Of a DNA stretch of 15,794 nt, positions 1-4,753 are shown in pieces. Source of the DNA: Candidatus Saccharibacteria bacterium CG_4_10_14_0_2_um_filter_52_9 (GTDB taxonomy: Bacteria; Patescibacteriota; Saccharimonadia; Saccharimonadales; UBA4665). The stretch spans positions 1 to 15,794 of the forward strand of contig PFOA01000067.1 of NCBI GenBank assembly GCA_002792275.1, in the 5' to 3' direction. Position 1 is the stretch's first letter. Every line of letters starts with the position of its first letter. Made by a program: the position numbers and the translations under genes. A model generated the notes under the pieces. That model made no database searches. It was not told the DNA's origin and worked only from the letters and a program-made list of their open reading frames with translations.

Positions 1-62
1 TTTTGTGCTGGTTTTAAGGTTGACGCTTGCTTATGGAATGACTTGTGAAAGTCAATGTTCAT
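1..62 (-). CDS. Type II toxin, RelE/YafQ-like, N-terminal fragment (runs off window)
   Basis: Only the first 20 codons are in the window; the gene continues past base 1. The ATG (60-62 on the complement) overlaps the antitoxin stop in an ATGA arrangement, the usual translational coupling of toxin-antitoxin pairs. The visible peptide, MNIDFHKSFHKQASTLKPAQ, resembles the amino end of RelE/YafQ/ParE-fold toxins (a short beta strand followed by a basic amphipathic helix). Such toxins are usually ribosome-dependent or free mRNA endonucleases, and ParE members act on gyrase. The catalytic residues lie outside the window, so the subfamily cannot be decided. The call rests on the N-terminal pattern and on its position directly after a RelB/DinJ-like antitoxin. 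Confidence 0.62.
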   Translation of the reverse strand, partial: MNIDFHKSFHKQASTLKPAQ

Positions 63-334
63 AGAGAGTTTAAGTAGGCTTCTAGCTCGGCCTTATTGGT
101 AGTTCGGGTGATATTTTTGCCGGCCTTGTAGTCGGCCTTTGCTTCGCGCATAAGCTTTTCTAGGTAAGGAGTAGGCTCAAGCGTGGGTGATAACACCACG
201 CGACCTTCTTTAACAGCCTGTTTAAGAATGACCGTTACAAAGGCACTAATAGACAAGCCAACGGAGGCGGCAAAATCCGCTACTTCTCTTTTGGTTTTAT
301 CGTCGGTTCTAATGCTTAGTAACGCGTTACTCAT
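59..334 (-). CDS. RelB/DinJ-family antitoxin
   Basis: A 91-residue protein when started at the ATG at 332-334. An upstream TTG at 353-355 is in frame, but it lies inside the promoter. The first ~45 residues have the ribbon-helix-helix layout of RelB/DinJ antitoxins: a short strand (ALLSIRTDD), a helix (TKREVADFAASVG), then LSISAFVTVILKQAVKEG. The C-terminal half is charged (YLEKLMREAKADYKAG) and would wrap and neutralise the toxin. The protein should dimerise, bind its own promoter and inhibit the co-encoded toxin, whose ATG overlaps this stop codon. No Shine-Dalgarno is visible; the -10 box ends about 9-11 nt before the ATG, so the mRNA is probably almost leaderless. Confidence 0.8.
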   Translation of the reverse strand: MSNALLSIRTDDKTKREVADFAASVGLSISAFVTVILKQAVKEGRVVLSPTLEPTPYLEKLMREAKADYKAGKNITRTTNKAELEAYLNSL

Positions 335-337
335 AAT

Positions 338-373
338 GCTTACATTGTATAGCAAACGTAATCTCTAAGTCAA
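338..373 (-). promoter_or_regulatory. Promoter and candidate operator of the toxin-antitoxin pair
   Basis: On the minus strand a -35 box TTGACT (368-373) and a -10 box TATACA (346-351) are separated by 16 bp, a good sigma-70-type promoter. An imperfect 16-bp palindrome, GCTTACATTGTATAGC on the plus strand (338-353), covers the -10 box; it could be the autoregulatory site of the RHH antitoxin. The promoter match is clear. The operator role is inferred. Confidence 0.6.
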
Positions 374-387
374 CACTAATGCCACTG

Positions 388-627
388 CTAGAGCAGGTAT
401 AGTCTTATTTTGCGTAAGCTCGGGTCACACATACCTGCATTAGGTAGCGGTATGTAATTCCGTTGCTTTTCGTCAATTGCGTTTTCAATATTTTCTCCTG
501 GAATCAAGTCAAGGCGTTCATTTTTGTACACAAAACAGCCACCTCGTTCATATATTTTTATTGGTACGGTGGCGGCTAGGACAAGTAGGATGAGACAGGT
601 GCCAGCAACAATAGTTATCTTGTACAT
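388..627 (-). CDS. Small single-pass membrane or secreted protein, unknown function
   Basis: A 79-residue protein that I do not recognise. Residues about 4-22 (ITIVAGTCLILLVLAATVP) are hydrophobic and form a signal anchor or uncleaved signal peptide, with only one basic residue before it. The remainder is a short extracytoplasmic segment with two cysteines (the Cys of GGCFVY and of AGMCDP) that could form a disulfide. The ATG is chosen because an extended -10 element lies exactly 6 nt before it and no Shine-Dalgarno is seen. It is monocistronic; the antitoxin downstream has its own promoter. It reads as a real gene because of the hydrophobic start and the promoter, but with no family support. 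Confidence 0.5.
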   Translation of the reverse strand: MYKITIVAGTCLILLVLAATVPIKIYERGGCFVYKNERLDLIPGENIENAIDEKQRNYIPLPNAGMCDPSLRKIRLYLL

Positions 628-633
628 GAAGGG

Positions 634-642
634 ATTGTATCA
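634..642 (-). promoter_or_regulatory. Extended -10 promoter, leaderless type
   Basis: The minus strand reads TGATACAAT, an extended -10 (TGn plus TACAAT), with 6 nt between it and the ATG at 625-627. No -35 consensus is visible. A transcript would start at or within a base of the A of the ATG. The same nine bases occur before the PH-domain gene near 3570. Confidence 0.5.
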
Positions 643-669
643 AAATAGACTGGCGAGAAGCCATAGTGC

Positions 670-699
670 TTGACCAGTCCTCTTGACGGTGGTTATACT
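670..699 (+). promoter_or_regulatory. Sigma-70-type promoter of the plus-strand membrane protein
   Basis: TTGACC (670-675) and TATACT (694-699) are separated by 18 bp. Transcription would begin near base 705-706. An AGAGGTGA ribosome-binding-like sequence follows at 705-712, and the long downstream reading frame lies beyond it. Confidence 0.6.
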
Positions 700-809
700 C
701 AGACAGAGGTGACAACATTAAAACAATTCAACCACTTAGCCAGCCACAACCAGCCGAACCGCAACCAAAAGAAGAGCCATTTGAAAAACCCGATTCTACA
801 GATAGCAAT

Positions 810-1418
810 GTGAAATCCCCCGCTATCCGAGATTCATTTTCCGATACGCCAGTCCGCCAGTTTAACGAACATGACGACCAGTTCATTCATACCGCTAGAC
901 AGTCGGCCGATCATAGCCAACCTTCTTCGTATGAGATAGCTCAGCTTCCTAAAATGGTCTACGTGGTTGCAATATTAAGCTTGCTATCGGCAATAGTTAG
1001 CTTCATATTTGCTTACGATAGTTTGAGCTTTGTGATTGCTATTTTCAGCTTTGTTATAGCTATCGGGCTGTTACTACGCTTTAATCTCGCCAGAAAAATT
1101 ACTATAGTGTTGGCGCTAGTTTCTGTTGTTATTAGTGTGGTCGTGTTAACCCAGATTGCGCATTTTAAAAGTCAGACCGCCCAAGCTTTTAGGCAGTTAC
1201 ACCAAGCCTATAACAGCTCGTTCGTTGCTAATAATGACCCGATTGCCCAATCTACGGGCGACCAGCAGTATTATTCACAGGCACTCGACACTGCCTACAG
1301 CATTAAGCTAAAACGTATCGATAAAATGAGAGCAACTGTTATTTGGACAGCCGTGTTCTGCTCTGCCGAGGCTTTATACTTTCTAAGCCCTAGGGTTAAA
1401 GCGGCTTACGAAAGCTAA
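810..1418 (+). CDS. Multi-pass membrane protein, unknown function; true start probably further upstream
   Basis: From the GTG at 810 this encodes 202 residues. There are four likely membrane segments: about residues 49-70 (MVYVVAILSLLSAIVSF), 72-88, 97-115 (ITIVLALVSVVISVVVLTQ) and 173-193. A hydrophilic loop of about 55 residues lies between the third and fourth. No family is recognised. The GTG has no Shine-Dalgarno. The same frame stays open upstream to base 687 with no ATG, GTG or TTG, and reads as a Pro/Gln/Glu-rich stretch (QPQPAEPQPKEEPFEKPDS), typical of a cytoplasmic tail. An ATT at 717-719 sits 4 nt after AGAGGTGA, so translation may start there (233 residues). Alternatively a one-base error may hide a start at the GTG of 709. 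Promoter at 670-699. Confidence 0.7.
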   Translation: MKSPAIRDSFSDTPVRQFNEHDDQFIHTARQSADHSQPSSYEIAQLPKMVYVVAILSLLSAIVSFIFAYDSLSFVIAIFSFVIAIGLLLRFNLARKITIVLALVSVVISVVVLTQIAHFKSQTAQAFRQLHQAYNSSFVANNDPIAQSTGDQQYYSQALDTAYSIKLKRIDKMRATVIWTAVFCSAEALYFLSPRVKAAYES

Positions 1419-1474
1419 TTGCTGATAATCGGCGAGTCATCGAGTCGAAATTTTAAATATAAGACTGCGAAATC

Positions 1475-1753
1475 TCAACTATAGTATTTAATCGCAAAAC
1501 CGATAATTCCAATCAAGGATAGAATAATCCCTGCTGTAGCCATGCGCCACTGCTTCCGGACTGAGATTAAGCCAGTTAGTATACCGCCAAGGCCCGCCCC
1601 TATCGCTAAGGGCGAACCGAGGAAAAAGAGAAAGCTGGCGCCAAGCGGCTCTGGATTATTTGCTTGGGAACGAAATGAAGTAAGGTACAGCAAGAAATAT
1701 CCTAGAGTAAACGCCCCGAGCCATAACGATATTTTGGCTTCTATATTATTCAT
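1475..1753 (-). CDS. Small membrane protein with three transmembrane segments, unknown function
   Basis: A 92-residue hydrophobic protein, not recognised. Membrane segments are at about residues 8-27 (ISLWLGAFTLGYFLLYLTSF), 40-63 (glycine-rich, ASFLFFLGSPLAIGAGLGGIL) and 72-89 (ATAGIILSLIGIIGFAI). A basic loop, SVRKQWR, between the second and third would face the cytoplasm. It lies 29 bp downstream of tRNA-Asp on the same strand. It has its own extended -10 element 7 nt before the ATG and no ribosome binding site, so the mRNA is probably leaderless. It converges with the plus-strand membrane protein ending at 1418. Confidence 0.6.
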   Translation of the reverse strand: MNNIEAKISLWLGAFTLGYFLLYLTSFRSQANNPEPLGASFLFFLGSPLAIGAGLGGILTGLISVRKQWRMATAGIILSLIGIIGFAIKYYS

Positions 1754-1760
1754 TGGCTTG

Positions 1761-1769
1761 ATTATAACA
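1761..1769 (-). promoter_or_regulatory. Extended -10 promoter, leaderless type
   Basis: The minus strand reads TGTTATAAT, a perfect extended -10, 7 nt before the ATG at 1751-1753. The tRNA-Asp gene ends just upstream, so the element sits in a 29-bp gap. No -35 consensus is visible. Confidence 0.6.
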
Positions 1770-1782
1770 AATTACTTATCTT

Positions 1783-1859
1783 TGGCGGGCCCGACCGGAT
1801 TCGAACCGGCGATCTCCTCCGTGACAGGGAGGCGTGATAGGCCTCTTCACTACAAGCCC
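1783..1859 (-). tRNA. tRNA-Asp(GTC)
   Basis: A complete 77-nt cloverleaf with the CCA tail encoded (1783-1785). Acceptor arm GGGCTTG pairs with CGGGCCC (two G-U pairs). Anticodon stem CCTCC/GGAGG closes loop CTGTCAC with anticodon GTC. T arm CCGG-TTCGAAT-CCGG is intact. Discriminator base G is the aspartate identity base. A promoter lies 19 nt upstream. Confidence 0.96.
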
Positions 1860-1877
1860 TTGCCTATAACAGGGGTA

Positions 1878-1906
1878 ATCATAGCAACTACCGCTGTAAA
1901 AAGCAA
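1878..1906 (-). promoter_or_regulatory. Promoter of tRNA-Asp
   Basis: On the minus strand -35 TTGCTT (1901-1906) and -10 TATGAT (1878-1883, preceded by TGC) are exactly 17 bp apart. Transcription would start about 12 nt before the tRNA 5' end. The -35 and adjoining bases (TTGCTTTTTA) are the same as in the pilA promoter. Confidence 0.7.
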
Positions 1907-1914
1907 ACTTTGTA

Positions 1915-3003
1915 TTAGAACTTGATGTACTGGTGGCCGGGTTGTTTGGCCTGTAGTGGCTTAACGTAGGTAGTGATGTCCTTGAGATTGAACTGGATGT
2001 GGGCGGCGTGCAGACTGCTGCCGGTGGTATCGATAACTTTGGCGATATCCAGACTGTAGCCACTGTTGATCACGCCGGAAAGCTGACCGGGCTTGAGTTT
2101 GAAGAGTGCGGCTGTTGTGGCCGGTGGGATTTCGCGGGTGCCGGGTATTACCGGTGCCGGGTATTGGCCGCCACTGCCCTTGGTTAGCGGATCATCGGAC
2201 AGCTGGGCGGCCAAGGCGGCAAAATCCGCCCCGCCCTTGAGCTGGGTGAGCGTGTCGCTGGCCAGCTTGGCGGTACCGGTGTCGAGCCTGGCCACTACGG
2301 CTTGCTGTAACAATTGCTGTTTGAGCTCACGCTTAAAGTCGGTCTCTCTCCAACCCCAGAATTCGTTAAGTACTTCCCTGAAGACGCGGTCGTTACTGCC
2401 CAGGCGATTCTGGGTGCGAACCAGTGTAAGTTGGTTGCTGACGGCCTGGTCGCTGACACTAACACCGCTCTGGTTGGCCAGTTGCTTGATGTAGGCATCC
2501 TGAACCACTTGATTCATGGCCTGCTGTTTGAGGCGTTTGAGCTGAGCCTTGCCGTCTTTGGTGGAGAAGTTGGTCTGTTGCTGGGTTTGGTAATAATGCA
2601 TGTTACGGCGTAGCTCAAACAGATAAGATTCGTAGCTAACCCAGGTGTGCCCGGCCTTGGCTACCGGGAACGGGATTATACGTGTGACGTCATAACTAAA
2701 GGTTGAGGTGCTCTGAAATTTATAGAGTGCCAGGCCGGTGATGGCAAAAAAGCTGATAATCACCAGGGCCAGCAGTGCCAGCGAGATGCGTACCACGCGG
2801 TGCTTGGAGTGCTGCAGAGGATAGATGTACTTTCGAGCGCTGGATAGTACTTCTTCACGGTGTTCACCAACGGTTTCATTGGTAATCCGCGGCACATTAC
2901 TCAGGGCGTCGCTAACTTTCTGTTCGTCGGTTTTTTTGCGCACAAAAGAACGCTTTACGGCTGCAGGCAGCTGGGGTTTCTTAAGTCTCTTGGGTTTCTT
3001 CAT
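1915..3003 (-). CDS. Membrane-anchored SurA/PrsA-like foldase with parvulin-type domain
   Basis: A 362-residue protein. A basic cytoplasmic tail (~70 residues) is followed by a transmembrane helix at about 72-95 and an extracytoplasmic part. Residues ~107-240 form a helical SurA_N-like chaperone segment. Residues ~240-327 carry the parvulin (PpiC) signature: LTQLKGGADFAALAAQLSDD, a GSGGQYP turn, FKLKPGQLSGVI and a final GYSLDIAKVID strand. Such proteins fold exported proteins by prolyl isomerisation or chaperoning and could assist pilins. The usual first strand (HILV-like) is not where expected; a similar strand, HAAHIQFNL, occurs at 332-340 after the domain, so the fold may be permuted or a second domain may be truncated. 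The start overlaps the end of the PH-domain gene by 23 bp, indicating co-transcription. Confidence 0.8.
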   Translation of the reverse strand: MKKPKRLKKPQLPAAVKRSFVRKKTDEQKVSDALSNVPRITNETVGEHREEVLSSARKYIYPLQHSKHRVVRISLALLALVIISFFAITGLALYKFQSTSTFSYDVTRIIPFPVAKAGHTWVSYESYLFELRRNMHYYQTQQQTNFSTKDGKAQLKRLKQQAMNQVVQDAYIKQLANQSGVSVSDQAVSNQLTLVRTQNRLGSNDRVFREVLNEFWGWRETDFKRELKQQLLQQAVVARLDTGTAKLASDTLTQLKGGADFAALAAQLSDDPLTKGSGGQYPAPVIPGTREIPPATTAALFKLKPGQLSGVINSGYSLDIAKVIDTTGSSLHAAHIQFNLKDITTYVKPLQAKQPGHQYIKF

Positions 3004-3559
3004 TAGTTTTGCTCGGGTGTTGGGCTGAGCCGGCCGGGTACTGACTAATCGTTACTTGTTCGTCGCGCAGAATACTGAGGAGCTGCTTTTGAATCTGCGC
3101 CGGATGGTGCACATCATGAATTATCAGATCCCCCACGTATGTCTGCATCTTTATTGTACCAAATCCCAGTAAGGTTTCCTGCAGACCGGAGACTTCGTAG
3201 TTCACGGATTGAATCTGAGCCAGCCCAAGATCAGCCACTGCCCGGTGGAACAGGCGCTTTTGGGTGATCTGAATAAAGCGCTGATCGGTAATAATAAAGA
3301 CGCTGAAGTGCCAGCTGATCCAGCTGGGCGCGAACACCAGCAGTCCCAGCACACAGCCAGCCGCCAGGCCGCCAAAGAAGAAACCAAAGCCCAGATCGGG
3401 CTTTACGGCCGCCGGCAGGACGCCTATAAGCGGGCCGAGCATGCCTAGCACCAGGCCAACACGCATCACGATCGGGTGTTTGCGGAATACGAACAAAACC
3501 TCTTCATTGTCGAGTTGATCTTCAAAGTATTTTGGCTTTGTTTGTTCGGCATCTGCCAT
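2981..3559 (-). CDS. PH-domain (bPH2/YdbS-like) membrane protein
   Basis: A 192-residue protein with two membrane helices at about residues 32-50 and 57-78, then a bacterial PH-like domain at about 84-167. That domain has the typical VFIITDQRFIQITQKRLFHRAVADLGLAQIQSV pattern: a strand giving I-TDQR, then the strand and helix around DLGLAQIQSV. It ends with a polar tail. Bacterial PH membrane proteins of this kind are common but poorly understood. The ATG at 3557-3559 lies 6 nt after an extended -10 element with no Shine-Dalgarno. The downstream foldase overlaps by 23 bp, so the two form a two-gene unit at the membrane. Confidence 0.82.
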   Translation of the reverse strand: MADAEQTKPKYFEDQLDNEEVLFVFRKHPIVMRVGLVLGMLGPLIGVLPAAVKPDLGFGFFFGGLAAGCVLGLLVFAPSWISWHFSVFIITDQRFIQITQKRLFHRAVADLGLAQIQSVNYEVSGLQETLLGFGTIKMQTYVGDLIIHDVHHPAQIQKQLLSILRDEQVTISQYPAGSAQHPSKTNEETQET

Positions 3560-3565
3560 AAGCGT

Positions 3566-3574
3566 ATTGTATCA
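3566..3574 (-). promoter_or_regulatory. Extended -10 promoter, leaderless type
   Basis: The minus strand reads TGATACAAT, with 6 nt to the ATG of the PH-domain gene. It is identical to the element before the gene starting at 627. It lies 14 bp from the copy of the tRNA-Arg 3' end. Confidence 0.55.
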
Positions 3575-3588
3575 GTAATTAGCCTGCC

Positions 3589-3613
3589 TGGTATCCCCGA
3601 GAGGAGTCGAACC
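3589..3613 (-). repeat. Duplicated 3' end of tRNA-Arg (possible att scar)
   Basis: These 25 bases are identical to 3670-3694, the T loop, 3' T-stem strand, 3' acceptor strand and CCA of the neighbouring tRNA-Arg. The copy is in the same orientation, 81 bp away, and its outer edge falls exactly at the CCA end. It cannot form a tRNA alone. Duplicated tRNA 3' ends are a usual mark of integrase-mediated insertion (attL/attR). Confidence 0.75.
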
Positions 3614-3614
3614 C

Positions 3615-3637
3615 AAAACATTCCGGTGGAATGTTTT
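3615..3637. terminator. Perfect 10-bp inverted repeat, likely bidirectional terminator
   Basis: AAAACATTCC (3615-3624) and GGAATGTTTT (3628-3637) are perfect inverted repeats around a 3-nt GGT loop, with one further T on the plus strand. The hairpin has A-rich and T-rich flanks on both strands, so it could end transcription of tRNA-Arg on the minus strand. It lies inside the 81-bp interval between the tRNA and its partial copy. Confidence 0.5.
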
Positions 3638-3669
3638 TGATGACACGAGCGAAGCGTCGTTCAGAACCG

Positions 3670-3744
3670 TGGTATCCCCGAGAGGAGTCGAACCTCTATC
3701 TGCTCCTTAGGACGGAGTTATTCTATCCATTGAACTACAGGGAC
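3670..3744 (-). tRNA. tRNA-Arg(CCT)
   Basis: A complete 75-nt tRNA with the CCA tail encoded (3670-3672). The acceptor arm GTCCCTG pairs with CGGGGAT (two G-U pairs). The D arm (TAGTTCAATGGATAGAAT) and T arm (AGAGG-TTCGACT-CCTCT) are intact. The anticodon loop GTCCTAA within CTCC/GGAG gives anticodon CCT, which reads AGG. The discriminator base is A. Its 3' end is duplicated downstream at 3589-3613. Confidence 0.93.
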
Positions 3745-3800
3745 GAGCGAGGTGTATTTACAATTTGTGTTTACATGAATTGTATATCACCGAGTGAGTT

Positions 3801-3821
3801 CCAGTCTGCGTAGCAGACAGG
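3801..3821. repeat. Small stem-loop between the RHH gene and tRNA-Arg
   Basis: GTCTGC-GTA-GCAGAC (3804-3818) is a perfect 6-bp stem, extendable by CC/GG past an A-A mismatch. There is no adjacent T tract, so it is a weak terminator candidate or an RNA-processing structure between the RHH stop and tRNA-Arg. The rest of 3745-3861 holds no gene that I can see. Confidence 0.35.
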
Positions 3822-3861
3822 GACCTGCCAGTATTTTACAGTATCGGCTCTTCTTATGTGC

Positions 3862-4125
3862 CTACAAGCCGAGGGCGCGCCTAAGTTCGTCATCCAGACC
3901 CTCGGGATTATAGGTTTTGGTCGCTGAGTCATAGTAGGGCGGCCGTTCGTACCCTGGAGGCGGTAGTGGCTTTAGGTCAATCATGTTTTGCAGACCCATC
4001 TTTTCCAGCAATGCCACCCGTATAAAGTTGCTACGCGACATGTAATTTGCTTTGGCGGCCTGGTCGACTGCTTGCAGGAACTGTGCCGGCATCGATATGT
4101 TCATTCTGACCAGTGATACACGCAT
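3862..4125 (-). CDS. Ribbon-helix-helix (CopG/ParD-like) DNA-binding protein
   Basis: An 87-residue protein. Residues ~3-45 match the RHH fold: strand VSLVRMNISM, helix PAQFLQAVDQAAKANY, turn with MSRSN, and helix FIRVALLEKMG. The C-terminal part is proline- and tyrosine-rich (LPPPGYERPPYYD) and ends acidic, like the toxin-binding or tail regions of ParD/CopG antitoxins. No toxin gene follows; the next feature downstream is tRNA-Arg. It is therefore either an orphan antitoxin or a stand-alone autoregulator. The ATG overlaps a cluster of TGATACAC half-sites, and codons 2-4 are part of one. This suggests strong negative autoregulation. Confidence 0.75.
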   Translation of the reverse strand: MRVSLVRMNISMPAQFLQAVDQAAKANYMSRSNFIRVALLEKMGLQNMIDLKPLPPPGYERPPYYDSATKTYNPEGLDDELRRALGL

Positions 4126-4143
4126 GATACACGGAGTGTATCA
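4114..4143. promoter_or_regulatory. Operator of three TGATACAC half-sites over promoter and start of the RHH gene
   Basis: TGATACAC occurs at 4114-4121 and 4125-4132, and inverted (GTGTATCA) at 4136-4143. The starts are spaced 11 bp apart, one helical turn. The last two form a perfect 8-bp inverted repeat with a 3-bp spacer. On the minus strand 4135-4143 also reads TGATACACT, an extended -10-like element 9 nt before the ATG. Binding here by RHH dimers would block both transcription and the start codon region. The repeats are seen directly; the regulator's identity is inferred. Confidence 0.6.
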
Positions 4144-4205
4144 CCGCTTAAAACCTAAGGCCTAACCCAAACGTCAATAATTAATCAAAATTTAATGAAA
4201 TGGGG

Positions 4206-4225
4206 GCAAAACGCCGCAAAACGCC
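4206..4225. repeat. Tandem 10-bp repeat downstream of ndk
   Basis: GCAAAACGCC is repeated twice head to tail in the gap after the ndk stop. Each unit can form a small GGC/GCC hairpin with the adjoining base. The remaining bases of 4144-4230 are AT-rich with no gene visible. Confidence 0.5.
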
Positions 4226-4230
4226 TAAAA

Positions 4231-4695
4231 TCAAGCACGTTCGCCGTCCTCATATATATGTACGTATTCGGATTTGTCGTAGGCGAACAATTCTGCATCG
4301 CTGAAGAAGTGGGAAACCTCGGACTGGCCGCTGGCCTTGGAATCGGAGGCGTGGATCAGGTTGCGGCCGGTACCGATGGCCAAGTCACCCCTGATAGAGC
4401 CGGGCGAAGCCTGACGCGGGTTGGTAGCCCCAACCAGCGTACGAACCGATTCGACGCATTCAAAACCCTCCCATGCCATCAGCACAACCGGCGAACTCTT
4501 CATAAATTGTTCAAGGCCGGCGTAAAAGTCTTTTTCGACGTGCTCGGCGTAGTGGGTGCGCAGTACGGCTTTATCTAAACCGGCCATTTTCAGGCCGATC
4601 AGCTTAAGCCCTTTTTGTTCGAGACGGGTAATGATGGTGCCGATCAGGCCGCGTTGTACGGCATCGGGCTTGGCGATAATGAGGGTTCGTTCCAT
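4231..4695 (-). CDS. ndk: Nucleoside diphosphate kinase
   Basis: A 154-residue cytoplasmic enzyme that transfers the gamma phosphate of an NTP (usually ATP) to an NDP through a phosphohistidine. The family signature is complete: TLIIAKPDAVQRG near the N-terminus with Lys9, and NLIHASDS at 112-119 with the nucleophile His115. The nucleotide-binding stretch around TNPRQASPGSIRGDLA is also present. Ala116 replaces the usual Gly of NxxHGSDS, a mild variation. Length is normal. A likely Shine-Dalgarno (AGGAA) lies about 9 nt before the ATG, with an extended -10-like element at 4724-4732. It is divergent from the recombinase gene. In a reduced genome dependent on imported nucleotides it would balance NTP pools. 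Confidence 0.96.
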   Translation of the reverse strand: MERTLIIAKPDAVQRGLIGTIITRLEQKGLKLIGLKMAGLDKAVLRTHYAEHVEKDFYAGLEQFMKSSPVVLMAWEGFECVESVRTLVGATNPRQASPGSIRGDLAIGTGRNLIHASDSKASGQSEVSHFFSDAELFAYDKSEYVHIYEDGERA

Positions 4696-4723
4696 CGGTA
4701 AGGATTCCTGTTTAATTACTCCT

Positions 4724-4732
4724 AGTTTAACA
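4724..4732 (-). promoter_or_regulatory. Candidate extended -10 of ndk
   Basis: The minus strand reads TGTTAAACT, 28 bp upstream of the ndk ATG. This leaves a short leader carrying CAGGAA as ribosome binding site. It lies only 6 bp from the recombinase -10 element on the other strand. Confidence 0.35.
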
Positions 4733-4738
4733 GATAGT

Positions 4739-4747
4739 TGCTACAAT
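4739..4747 (+). promoter_or_regulatory. Extended -10 promoter of the Xer-like recombinase, leaderless type
   Basis: TGCTACAAT is followed by 6 nt and then the ATG at 4754. No -35 consensus is visible. The spacing matches several other genes in this window and predicts a leaderless mRNA. Confidence 0.55.
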
Positions 4748-4753
4748 GAGGTT

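Noticed and set aside
1776..2063. 95-codon minus-strand frame through tRNA-Asp and the end of the foldase gene
   Set aside because: It overlaps a full tRNA and a well-supported coding region in another frame, and its composition is not protein-like.
3631..3813. 60-codon plus-strand frame across tRNA-Arg
   Set aside because: It runs antisense through a complete tRNA and the palindromic interval, so it is a chance frame.
4556..4753. 66-residue N-terminal extension of the recombinase
   Set aside because: It is antisense to ndk, and XerC/D proteins have about 300 residues starting as seen from the ATG at 4754.
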